From: Chloroflexota bacterium
GTDB lineage: Bacteria; Chloroflexota; Dehalococcoidia; UBA2979
Assembly (NCBI GenBank): GCA_002701625.1
Contig: NZWK01000008.1
Coordinates: forward strand, 26,033-32,052
DNA length: 6,020 nucleotides
Direction of reading: 5' to 3'
Shown here: positions 1 to 4,936 of the stretch, piece by piece
Layout of the letters: the number at the start of each line of letters is the position of its first letter
Numbering within the stretch: position 1 is the first letter of the stretch
Notes under the pieces: model-generated
What the model saw: the letters and a program-made list of their open reading frames with translations, nothing else
The model's database searches: none
Told to the model about the DNA's origin: nothing
Position numbers and translations under genes: made by a program

Positions 1-663
1 GCAATGGTGCTCACTGCAATACTGAAACCAAGTTTTGTATTTAAGCGATTCAGCTCAGAGCTGAACACTGACCAACAAACCGCCTCGGACGACGAACAAT
101 CAATAGCCATAGAGCCTCCTTCGAATCAGTTAACAGAAAATGCCCGACACTCTCCCGTAGCAACTCAAACGCCACAAAAGAGTGGCGAAATGGAGTCGAT
201 TCGACTGTCGAATTCCTCAAAGAAAAAACGCCGAACAGGATATGGAATTTGGAGTGAATCTAGCGTTGCCACCGATGTACCTGATTCAAAACACAGACTG
301 CGATTTTTAACTCTCAAAAATGACCACAAAACCAACGCCCGTAATGGTTATGGAATTTTAGGAAATAGGCAGGTTCCCAACACAAAAATTAACCAAAAAC
401 AATACGGCTTTGGACCTATGAAAACAGCGCCCAAACACCCAAGCTTCACGGATACATCGGAACACTTAGGCCTGTCGGAAGAAAAAGTCACAGCCACCAC
501 TGCGGATGAAAAAGTCTTAGTTGAACGAATCACTCCCGACGTGATCATCGCGGCACCACGAAAAAGTAATCTCGTCTCCAATATTATTAAGGGAGGCTCT
601 GTTATGGGTGCAGCGGCTGCTATGGTAGCTTTAGTAGTATTCTCCCTCAGGAAGAAAAAATAG
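1..663 (+). CDS. Unrecognised protein with C-terminal membrane anchor (5'-partial)
   Basis: I do not recognise this protein. The frame is open to the left edge of the window (codon 1-3 is GCA), so the real start may lie outside; the first ATG inside is at 4. Numbering from that ATG (219 residues), most of the chain is polar and low in complexity, rich in Ser, Thr, Asn and Lys, and probably disordered. A glycine/tyrosine motif occurs three times: TGYGI (78-82), NGYGI (114-118) and QYGFG (133-137), the first two in Lys/Arg-rich settings. The C-terminus has one hydrophobic segment (about 197-215) followed directly by RKKK, so it looks like a single-pass, tail-anchored protein. There is no LPXTG-type sorting motif. 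It ends 48 bp before thyX on the same strand, so co-transcription is possible. The stop at 661-663 and the clear membrane anchor support a real gene; its function is unknown. Confidence 0.6.
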   Translation, partial: AMVLTAILKPSFVFKRFSSELNTDQQTASDDEQSIAIEPPSNQLTENARHSPVATQTPQKSGEMESIRLSNSSKKKRRTGYGIWSESSVATDVPDSKHRLRFLTLKNDHKTNARNGYGILGNRQVPNTKINQKQYGFGPMKTAPKHPSFTDTSEHLGLSEEKVTATTADEKVLVERITPDVIIAAPRKSNLVSNIIKGGSVMGAAAAMVALVVFSLRKKK

Positions 664-697
664 AAACAAACCTATCCACCTGCTTACGTCTATCTAT

Positions 698-703
698 AAA
701 GGA
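698..703 (+). promoter_or_regulatory. Ribosome binding site that supports the TTG start of thyX
   Basis: AAAGGA lies 8 nt before the TTG at 712. No in-frame ATG occurs until codon 70, which is already inside the conserved ThyX core, so this site decides the start. Confidence 0.6.
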
Positions 704-711
704 CTTACACG

Positions 712-1707
712 TTGACATCAGATAAAAATGATCCGAAATCAATAGAAGAGGCGCTTAAAAAGGCTCAAACGAACCTCTCACCACAAATTCTTTCTGATGC
801 GAGTGAGCTCCGCAATCAAAGCGAGCCTACGCTCCGACCAGTGAGTACTGGAATCGAGTCGCTCCTCCATACGCCCTTTGCGGTTTTGGATCACGGCTTC
901 ATTCGCATAGTAGATTACATGGGAGATGACGGCGCCGTAGTGCAAGCAGCTCGAGTATCAACTGGTAAAGGCACACGAGCTGTAAATACAGACCAAGGTC
1001 TTATTAATTATCTACTCAGAAATCGTCACTCTACCCCATTTGAAATGTGTGAAATTAAGATGCATGTGAAGCTACCTATATTCGTGGCTCGGCAGTGGAT
1101 CAGACATCGCACTGCGAACGTGAACGAAATTTCAGCTAGGTATTCGATACTCGACCGTGAGTTTTACATCCCTGAACAAGATCACCTCGCTGCTCAAAGT
1201 ACTGACCTCAAACAAGGGCGAGCAGACCAGCCACTCTCTGAAGAACAAGCAACACGGGTTCAAAATTTATTACGAGACGATGCCCTGCACGTATACAACA
1301 ATTATGAAGTACTACTCAACAATGATGCTGAAGGAAATGTATTAGATGAAAACAGAGATGGCATCGCTCGGGAACTTGCACGAATGAATCTTTCCTTAAA
1401 TTTCTATACGCAGTGGTATTGGAAAATCGATCTCCACAACCTCCTCGGCTTCCTCGCACTGCGAACCGATTCACATGCCCAATACGAAATTCGAGCATAT
1501 GCGGATGTGCTTCTGGAAATAGTCAGACAGTGGGTCCCATTAGTGTATAACTCGTTCGAAAAATATCGGGTCGGCGGTGCCGCACTTTCTGCTGGAGGAA
1601 AAGAAGCCATAACGCGAATGCTCAAGGGTGAGCATGTGGAACGAGAAGATGTTGGAATGTCAGCAGGGGAATGGCGTGAGTTCAAAGCTACGTTCGAGAT
1701 TGAATAG
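712..1707 (+). CDS. thyX: Flavin-dependent thymidylate synthase ThyX
   Basis: ThyX makes dTMP from dUMP in the cytoplasm, using FAD, NADPH and methylenetetrahydrofolate, and replaces ThyA where that enzyme is absent. The signature RHRX7S is intact: R131-H132-R133, then S141, inside RHRTANVNEISARYS. Other family blocks are HSTPFE (106-111), the ARELARMNL stretch (about 219-227) and HAQYEIR (255-261), whose final Arg belongs to the dUMP/FAD site. At 331 residues it is longer than the usual 210-260. Most of the excess is an N-terminal extension (about 1-55), of predicted helical, charged character, before the core begins near VLDHGF (58-63), plus a loop at about 200-217. The start is TTG at 712, backed by AAAGGA 8 nt upstream. 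The gene lies 48 bp after the membrane-anchored protein and 47 bp before the IsdG-like gene. The identification is secure; only the exact N-terminus is open. Confidence 0.96.
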   Translation: MTSDKNDPKSIEEALKKAQTNLSPQILSDASELRNQSEPTLRPVSTGIESLLHTPFAVLDHGFIRIVDYMGDDGAVVQAARVSTGKGTRAVNTDQGLINYLLRNRHSTPFEMCEIKMHVKLPIFVARQWIRHRTANVNEISARYSILDREFYIPEQDHLAAQSTDLKQGRADQPLSEEQATRVQNLLRDDALHVYNNYEVLLNNDAEGNVLDENRDGIARELARMNLSLNFYTQWYWKIDLHNLLGFLALRTDSHAQYEIRAYADVLLEIVRQWVPLVYNSFEKYRVGGAALSAGGKEAITRMLKGEHVEREDVGMSAGEWREFKATFEIE

Positions 1708-1737
1708 CTAATCAAATTATTAGTCAGTTAAAATACC

Positions 1738-1746
1738 AAGGTGGAG
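1738..1746 (+). promoter_or_regulatory. Strong ribosome binding site of the IsdG-like gene
   Basis: AAGGTGGAG, 8 nt before the ATG at 1755, is a near-consensus Shine-Dalgarno site. It suggests efficient independent translation rather than coupling to thyX. Confidence 0.6.
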
Positions 1747-1754
1747 TTAAATTT

Positions 1755-2081
1755 ATGTTCATAGCGATGAATGCGTTCAAAGTAAAAAAAGATTCAGGCG
1801 ACGCCTTTGAAGCAGCCTGGCGTGACAGAGATACCTACCTAAATGAAGTGCCGGGGATACTCCACTTTGCGCTGCTGCGAGGAGATACTGAGGAAGACGC
1901 AATAAACTATTCCTCCCACACAATGTGGAAGTCGCGAGAAGACTTCGATGCGTGGACGAAAAGCGAAGCGTTCGTGCAAAGTCATCGCGGTGGTGGAAGT
2001 ACTACGCCGTTACTACTAAGTCATCCAGAAGTGAGCACTTGGGACGCTGTTCTGGAACAGGATTTTCAAAGTGGGGAATAA
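1755..2081 (+). CDS. IsdG/HmoA-like antibiotic-biosynthesis-monooxygenase (ABM) domain protein
   Basis: This is a 108-residue, single-domain ABM-fold protein, the length typical of IsdG/IsdI/HmoA. Family hallmarks are the N-terminal strand MNAFKV (5-10), the EVPGILHFALLRG block (31-43), the HTMWKSREDFDAW helix region (55-67) and SEAFVQSHR (70-78). The three residues that define heme-degrading IsdG enzymes are all present at matching positions: N6, W67 and H77 (S. aureus IsdG uses N7, W67 and H77). This suggests cytoplasmic oxidative cleavage of heme with iron release, needing an external electron donor. No heme uptake genes are visible nearby, so the substrate is inferred from the triad alone; other ABM proteins oxidise quinone-like substrates. 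The gene follows thyX by 47 bp and ends 21 bp before the tRNA. A hairpin-like dyad directly follows its stop. Confidence 0.82.
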   Translation: MFIAMNAFKVKKDSGDAFEAAWRDRDTYLNEVPGILHFALLRGDTEEDAINYSSHTMWKSREDFDAWTKSEAFVQSHRGGGSTTPLLLSHPEVSTWDAVLEQDFQSGE

Positions 2082-2082
2082 T
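2077..2082 (+). promoter_or_regulatory. Possible -10 element for tRNA-Arg
   Basis: AATAAT matches TATAAT at five of six positions and would place a transcript start near 2089, about 14 bp before the tRNA. No good -35 hexamer sits at the right distance inside the preceding gene, so the tRNA may instead be read through from thyX and the IsdG-like gene. Confidence 0.2.
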
Positions 2083-2096
2083 CACATTAATTGTGA
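2082..2096. repeat. Short dyad between the IsdG-like gene and the tRNA
   Basis: TCACATTAATTGTGA is a 15-bp near-perfect inverted repeat (one mismatched pair) that begins directly after the stop codon at 2079-2081. It has no following T-run, so it is not a standard terminator. It could be a protein-binding site or an RNA processing hairpin ahead of the tRNA. Confidence 0.35.
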
Positions 2097-2102
2097 ACGA
2101 AT

Positions 2103-2178
2103 GCCTTCGTAGCTCAGGGGACAGAGCGAGGGTTTCCTAAACCCTAGGCCGCAGGTTCGAATCCTGCCGAGGGCACCA
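2103..2178 (+). tRNA. tRNA-Arg, anticodon CCT, with encoded CCA
   Basis: All four arms fold. The acceptor stem is GCCTTCG (2103-2109) with CGAGGGC (2168-2174), one T-G wobble. The D stem is GCTC/GAGC (2112-2115, 2124-2127). The anticodon stem is AGGGT/ACCCT around loop TTCCTAA, with anticodon CCT at 2136-2138. The T stem is GCAGG/CCTGC around loop TTCGAAT (2156-2162). A discriminator A at 2175 is followed by an encoded CCA (2176-2178). It reads the arginine codon AGG. The E. coli counterpart, argW, is a known prophage integration site, which matters for the odd sequence that follows this gene. Confidence 0.96.
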
Positions 2179-2239
2179 TACTTCCTTAAACACCATATAT
2201 AGCAACAGATTCACGTTAAGGGGACTGAGCGAGGGTTTC
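2116..2239 (+). repeat. Direct repeat of an internal tRNA-Arg segment (copies 2116-2136 and 2219-2239)
   Basis: The 21 bp of the tRNA from the D-loop through the 5' anticodon stem and into the loop (AGGGGACAGAGCG, then AGGGTTTC) recurs 103 bp downstream in the same orientation. Only one base differs: A2123 is T at 2226. Similarity stops at C2136/C2239. Twenty matches in 21 is far beyond chance in 6 kb, so this is a true duplication, perhaps left by integration or excision of an element. Confidence 0.8.
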
Positions 2240-2253
2240 ACGCGAGCCTCAAA

Positions 2254-2275
2254 AGGGGGCAAATAGGGGGCAATA
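2254..2275 (+). repeat. Tandem 11-bp repeat, AGGGGGCAA core
   Basis: AGGGGGCAAAT (2254-2264) is followed without a gap by AGGGGGCAATA (2265-2275); the first nine bases are identical. An 11-bp period puts both copies on about the same face of the helix, as in arrays of sites for one DNA-binding protein. It lies 76 bp after the tRNA end. The tandem repeat at 5800-5821, read on the minus strand, has the same period and a related core. Confidence 0.6.
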
Positions 2276-2385
2276 TTTATAAAAAATATAGTCATTTCTG
2301 GAGAAATTCCCTGCACAATATAGTGAAGCACTTTCCCCTTTCAACACAATTAAAGGCAGTAAGAAGCCTCTCGAAAAAGGGGCTC

Positions 2386-2469
2386 TCAAACGCGATTCTC
2401 GCGCCGTAAATACTGGACTTGATACTCCTTCAAGAAGTTCCCAAAGGCCGCTGCCGCGTCCTTGTTAAG
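2386..2469 (-). pseudogene. Short coding-like remnant (unidentified)
   Basis: The minus strand between a TAA (2470-2472) and a TGA (2386-2388) reads as 27 residues of protein-like composition, including KDAAAAFGNFLKEYQVQ and LRRENRV, like the amphipathic C-terminal end of a protein. It has no start codon or ribosome binding site and is cut off upstream by the stop. It may be the tail of a decayed gene, or chance. I cannot name a family. Confidence 0.2.
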
Positions 2470-2519
2470 TTACTCTATTCCCAATAAATTCTTGATCCCT
2501 GATCTTGTCTTAAATAATA

Positions 2520-3932
2520 TCAATCGCTGCCTCTAAGTTTGTAGGGATTGGGACTCGGAGGGCACTCTGGTGGACATAATGGGCTTACATCTCTGGTAGT
2601 TCCCGGAACCACGAAGTTGGCCTCCCTGTTTGCAAATGCAATACTCCAACCCCAGCCTTCTGGATCAGATATGGATATAGAGAATTCAGACGTGCCTCCC
2701 AAAAAATTGTCAGTATGGTTCAAACTAAAGTTCTGGCCCTGCCTCAATTCGAACACCTGTGTTTCTCTAACACTATTATTTTCAAAAATCTGAATTGAAA
2801 AGGTCATCGGACCACCTATGCCAGCAAACAACAATTGCCAATCTTCTTCAATATTGATGTTATCTAAAACGGCATCCCCCCATCCAAATTCGCTGTATAG
2901 AATCTTATCTGTTTCAAATCCTAAATCTGCCGGGTATACCATTGCCACAGAATCTAATTGTTGATCTTTAATTCCGTCATATAAAAAAACGTCAACTTCA
3001 TTATCATTAAAAGGGTTTTCTTCGCCGCTGATCATCCAACCCATGGCATCAGGCAATCCCCTTCCTCGGTTCCAATCGTTTCCAAAACTCTTACTTTCCC
3101 AACCTTCAATGGGGTTGCGATAAATATTTCCAAACTTCCTGACCACATCCTCTGTAAAAATAGCTGGAGCATATACAGTACGAGGCTGTTTAATGAACGA
3201 AAATGCTATGTGCGGAGAACCGGATTTACTGCCTACCATTTCATCAAATGATGGAACATACATGTAACCCAAGATATCTCCTTTTTTGACAAATTGACCT
3301 TTATCAACAACTACAAATTGTTTATAAAAGTCTTTTGGCTTCCCAACAAGCTCAGGGATCATATATGGCTCCATCTGGTACATAAACTCTATGGACTTGC
3401 CGTTATGTGTAGCGACTCTCAAAGTAAATCCATATGCAACATGCCACCAAGGAGGTGTGGAATTTGAATGGTCCACTACATTATTAAACCATGATTCACC
3501 CATATTTATGTAACCATCTGCAACTGCATAAATAGCAGGAAAATCGCTAGGGGCTTGGGCGTTTTTCCATCTGGAGTCGCTGCTTGAAAAATATACCTGC
3601 GCATCGTTGTGCGGCCGAGGACTGCGGGCACCTACAAATGGATGGCCCGCGATAATATCTTCAAAATCAACAAAAAACCTGTCACTTTTATTTGTCGCAA
3701 AATAACTTATATCCGGCAATGTTTGTGGACTCTGCGAGCTTCCAGTCACCTGTGTTGCCACCTGCGTTGCGGCTTGTGTCGCTACCTGTGTCGCTACTTG
3801 TGTCGCTACTTGTGTCGCTGAAGGAGCAGGATTATTTTCATTAGATGTACCTACTACAGATTCGGTGTTAGATTCAACTGCACAAGCGGGGAGAAGAAAA
3901 AGAAGTCCAATTACCAATAATAAATATTTCAT
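2520..3932 (-). CDS. Secreted lipoprotein with degenerate M23/LytM-like domain
   Basis: A 470-residue envelope lipoprotein. A signal peptide (1-16) has a hydrophobic core LLLVIGLLFLL and lipobox LPAC, with lipidated Cys17. An Asn/Ser/Thr-rich linker carries six tandem ATQ(V/A) units (39-62). The region at about 85-260 resembles a duplicated-hybrid-motif (peptidase M23) domain: AIYAVADGYI (134-142), FVKKGDILGYM (214-224) and SPHIAFSF (239-246). The zinc site looks lost: the HxxxD motif reads HNDAQ (108-112) and HxH reads HIA (241-243), so hydrolysis is unlikely and glycan or peptide binding is more plausible. The C-terminal part (about 360-445) looks beta-rich and ends in a proline-rich tail with two cysteines (453, 457). 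The ATG at 3930-3932 follows AGGGG by 8 nt. The gene is 281 bp downstream of the HAD gene. The M23 link is my reading of motifs and is uncertain; the lipoprotein call is firm. Confidence 0.8.
   Translation of the reverse strand: MKYLLLVIGLLFLLPACAVESNTESVVGTSNENNPAPSATQVATQVATQVATQAATQVATQVTGSSQSPQTLPDISYFATNKSDRFFVDFEDIIAGHPFVGARSPRPHNDAQVYFSSSDSRWKNAQAPSDFPAIYAVADGYINMGESWFNNVVDHSNSTPPWWHVAYGFTLRVATHNGKSIEFMYQMEPYMIPELVGKPKDFYKQFVVVDKGQFVKKGDILGYMYVPSFDEMVGSKSGSPHIAFSFIKQPRTVYAPAIFTEDVVRKFGNIYRNPIEGWESKSFGNDWNRGRGLPDAMGWMISGEENPFNDNEVDVFLYDGIKDQQLDSVAMVYPADLGFETDKILYSEFGWGDAVLDNINIEEDWQLLFAGIGGPMTFSIQIFENNSVRETQVFELRQGQNFSLNHTDNFLGGTSEFSISISDPEGWGWSIAFANREANFVVPGTTRDVSPLCPPECPPSPNPYKLRGSD
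3747..3818 (-). repeat. In-frame 12-bp tandem repeats in the lipoprotein linker
   Basis: Six 12-bp units encode ATQV ATQV ATQV ATQA ATQV ATQV (residues 39-62). Copies differ mainly at third codon positions. The units form a flexible spacer between the lipid anchor and the folded domain. Because the unit is a multiple of three, copy-number change would alter linker length without breaking the frame. Confidence 0.85.
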
Positions 3933-3953
3933 GCCACCGCCCCTCTAACCTAC

Positions 3954-3981
3954 TCTATATCGATATATTGATCCGTAACAA
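3954..3981 (-). promoter_or_regulatory. Possible promoter of the lipoprotein gene
   Basis: On the minus strand TTGTTA (3976-3981) and TATAGA (3954-3959) are 16 bp apart, each matching four of six consensus positions. The predicted start near 3947 gives a very short leader that just includes the AGGGG site at 3941-3945. Weak, based on hexamers only. Confidence 0.28.
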
Positions 3982-4010
3982 TCGCGCATCCTTCTAACCA
4001 ATAGTTACGG
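3973..4010. repeat. Inverted repeat CCGTAAC / GTTACGG upstream of the lipoprotein gene
   Basis: CCGTAAC (3973-3979) and GTTACGG (4004-4010) are perfect inverted 7-mers separated by 24 bp. The near arm overlaps the proposed -35 element of the lipoprotein gene, so it could be a repressor or activator half-site pair. Confidence 0.35.
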
Positions 4011-4045
4011 GACATCTAGTAATACTGCTCACCAAACATAGAGAC

Positions 4046-4152
4046 AAATCCACAGCTGATCCACAGATTTGACATATTCCCGACCACATGACACGAATGA
4101 CGGCACATAGCAAAAACAACTAAATACGTTAAAGCCCGTTCAGTGTGGATTA
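4046..4152. repeat. Three DnaA-box-like ATCCACA sites in the gap between HAD and lipoprotein genes
   Basis: AAATCCACA (4046-4054, plus), TGATCCACA (4057-4065, plus) and TAATCCACA (4144-4152, minus) match the E. coli DnaA box TTATCCACA at 7, 8 and 8 of 9 positions. The first two are 11 bp apart. The surrounding 281-bp gap (3933-4213) has no gene and no clear terminator. A perfect small dyad, TTGCA-TTAGT-TGCAA, is at 4180-4194. Confidence 0.3.
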
Positions 4153-4213
4153 AATGGAAAAAATACTACGCGTTCAGAGTTGCATTAGTTGCAAAATTCC
4201 ACCAGTAGTTTTT

Positions 4214-4936
4214 TTAGACGCCAAGTAAATCACATAATTCAGGAAAGTTTTTGGTCGTGTAGTCAGGCATGTATAATTTGTAAAATTCTGATTCATCGTA
4301 TGGTAAATCATATCTATTAACATAAGCGCCTCGATAGCCACTAATTCTTGCTCCTAATGTGTCAAAAGAATGTGCTGCGACCATCATTATCTGTCTGGGT
4401 TCAAGGTTTAATTCTTTAGCAGCAAAACGATATACCGCAGGGTGAGGTTTAAATTGTCCAACTGTTTCGGCTGAAAAAATAGCATGGAAATCACGTTTAA
4501 TTCGGTTCTTAGCTAAATGTTCTAAGTAACTCTGTTCCCCATTTGAAAGCATTACAAGATCATATTTTTCGCTCAGTCTGTTCAATCCTTCTATAGCATC
4601 GGGGAATGGAGATAAATACTGATAAGCTTCCATAAACTCATCTATTTGTTTATAGGTAAATTCAACCTTTAAATTTTTTAAACTATATATTAGGGCTCGT
4701 CTTTTTACGGCTAAATAACCACTGTGCCCCAACATATATATATTATCTTGGTATTGCTCAATACGTTGTCTTAACCTCCATTGAGCCCAAACGTCAGCAC
4801 CCTTTAAGTTTTCTGTGTTACGACATTCTTTCAACAGGTCATCCAAGGGGGGTACAAGGCTACCGGCAAGGTCGAGTACAGTTCCAAAAATATCAAAGGT
4901 TAAAGTCGTAACGTTTTCTATCGGGCTTTTAGTCAT
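4214..4936 (-). CDS. HAD-superfamily hydrolase, haloacid dehalogenase type II-like
   Basis: A 240-residue cytoplasmic protein of the usual length for the L-2-haloacid dehalogenase group. HAD motif I is FDIFGTVLD with nucleophile D15 and T19; motif II is LSNG (S131, N132); motif III is the Lys in GQFKPHP (K163), with Y169 six residues on as in L-DEX; motif IV ends in D192 within AAHSFDTLGA. A helical cap lies at about 22-110. Recalling the L-DEX alignment, the halide-handling Arg41 appears to be Ala51, and Ser175/Asn177 appear as Ala187/His189, so dehalogenase activity is doubtful and another small-molecule hydrolase is possible. The ATG overlaps the paiB stop by 8 bp (ATGACTAA) and has only a weak ribosome site, so translation is probably coupled. 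The gene is strikingly AT-rich (about 35% GC over 300 bases counted, against about 47% in thyX). Confidence 0.88.
   Translation of the reverse strand: MTKSPIENVTTLTFDIFGTVLDLAGSLVPPLDDLLKECRNTENLKGADVWAQWRLRQRIEQYQDNIYMLGHSGYLAVKRRALIYSLKNLKVEFTYKQIDEFMEAYQYLSPFPDAIEGLNRLSEKYDLVMLSNGEQSYLEHLAKNRIKRDFHAIFSAETVGQFKPHPAVYRFAAKELNLEPRQIMMVAAHSFDTLGARISGYRGAYVNRYDLPYDESEFYKLYMPDYTTKNFPELCDLLGV

Larger units (their letters stand above)
2179..2519. other. Gene-free region after tRNA-Arg (possible remnant of an integration junction)
   Basis: No convincing intact gene lies in these 341 bp. The region holds the tRNA-fragment copy (2219-2239), a tandem 11-bp repeat (2254-2275), a 14-bp dyad ATTTCT-GG-AGAAAT (2294-2307) and a short minus-strand coding-like stretch (2386-2469). 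No clear terminator for the lipoprotein gene, which ends at 2520 on the minus strand, can be seen here: there is no stem followed by a T-run on that strand. Confidence 0.6.

Noticed and set aside
1404..1715. Minus-strand 103-codon frame
   Set aside because: It lies fully opposite the conserved ThyX coding region and has no recognisable features.
1708..1723. CTAAT/ATTAG hairpin after thyX as terminator
   Set aside because: Five AT-rich base pairs without a following T-run; too weak for intrinsic termination.
2254..2275. CRISPR array or longer satellite from the 11-bp repeats
   Set aside because: Only two units at each location, no spacers, and no cas genes in the window.
2137..2331. Minus-strand 64-codon frame ending in CPRQDSNLRPRV
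   Set aside because: The C-terminal part is the reverse translation of the tRNA-Arg 3' half; this RQDSNLRP string is a well-known artefact of tRNA genes. No ribosome site or family similarity.
2370..2390. AGCCTC/GGGGCT stem as terminator of the lipoprotein gene
   Set aside because: The stem is short with a wobble pair, no T-run follows on either strand, and it lies about 130 bp beyond the stop.
3609..3821. Plus-strand frame with repeated CRYL units
   Set aside because: It is the antisense reading of the ATQ(V/A) repeat in the lipoprotein gene.
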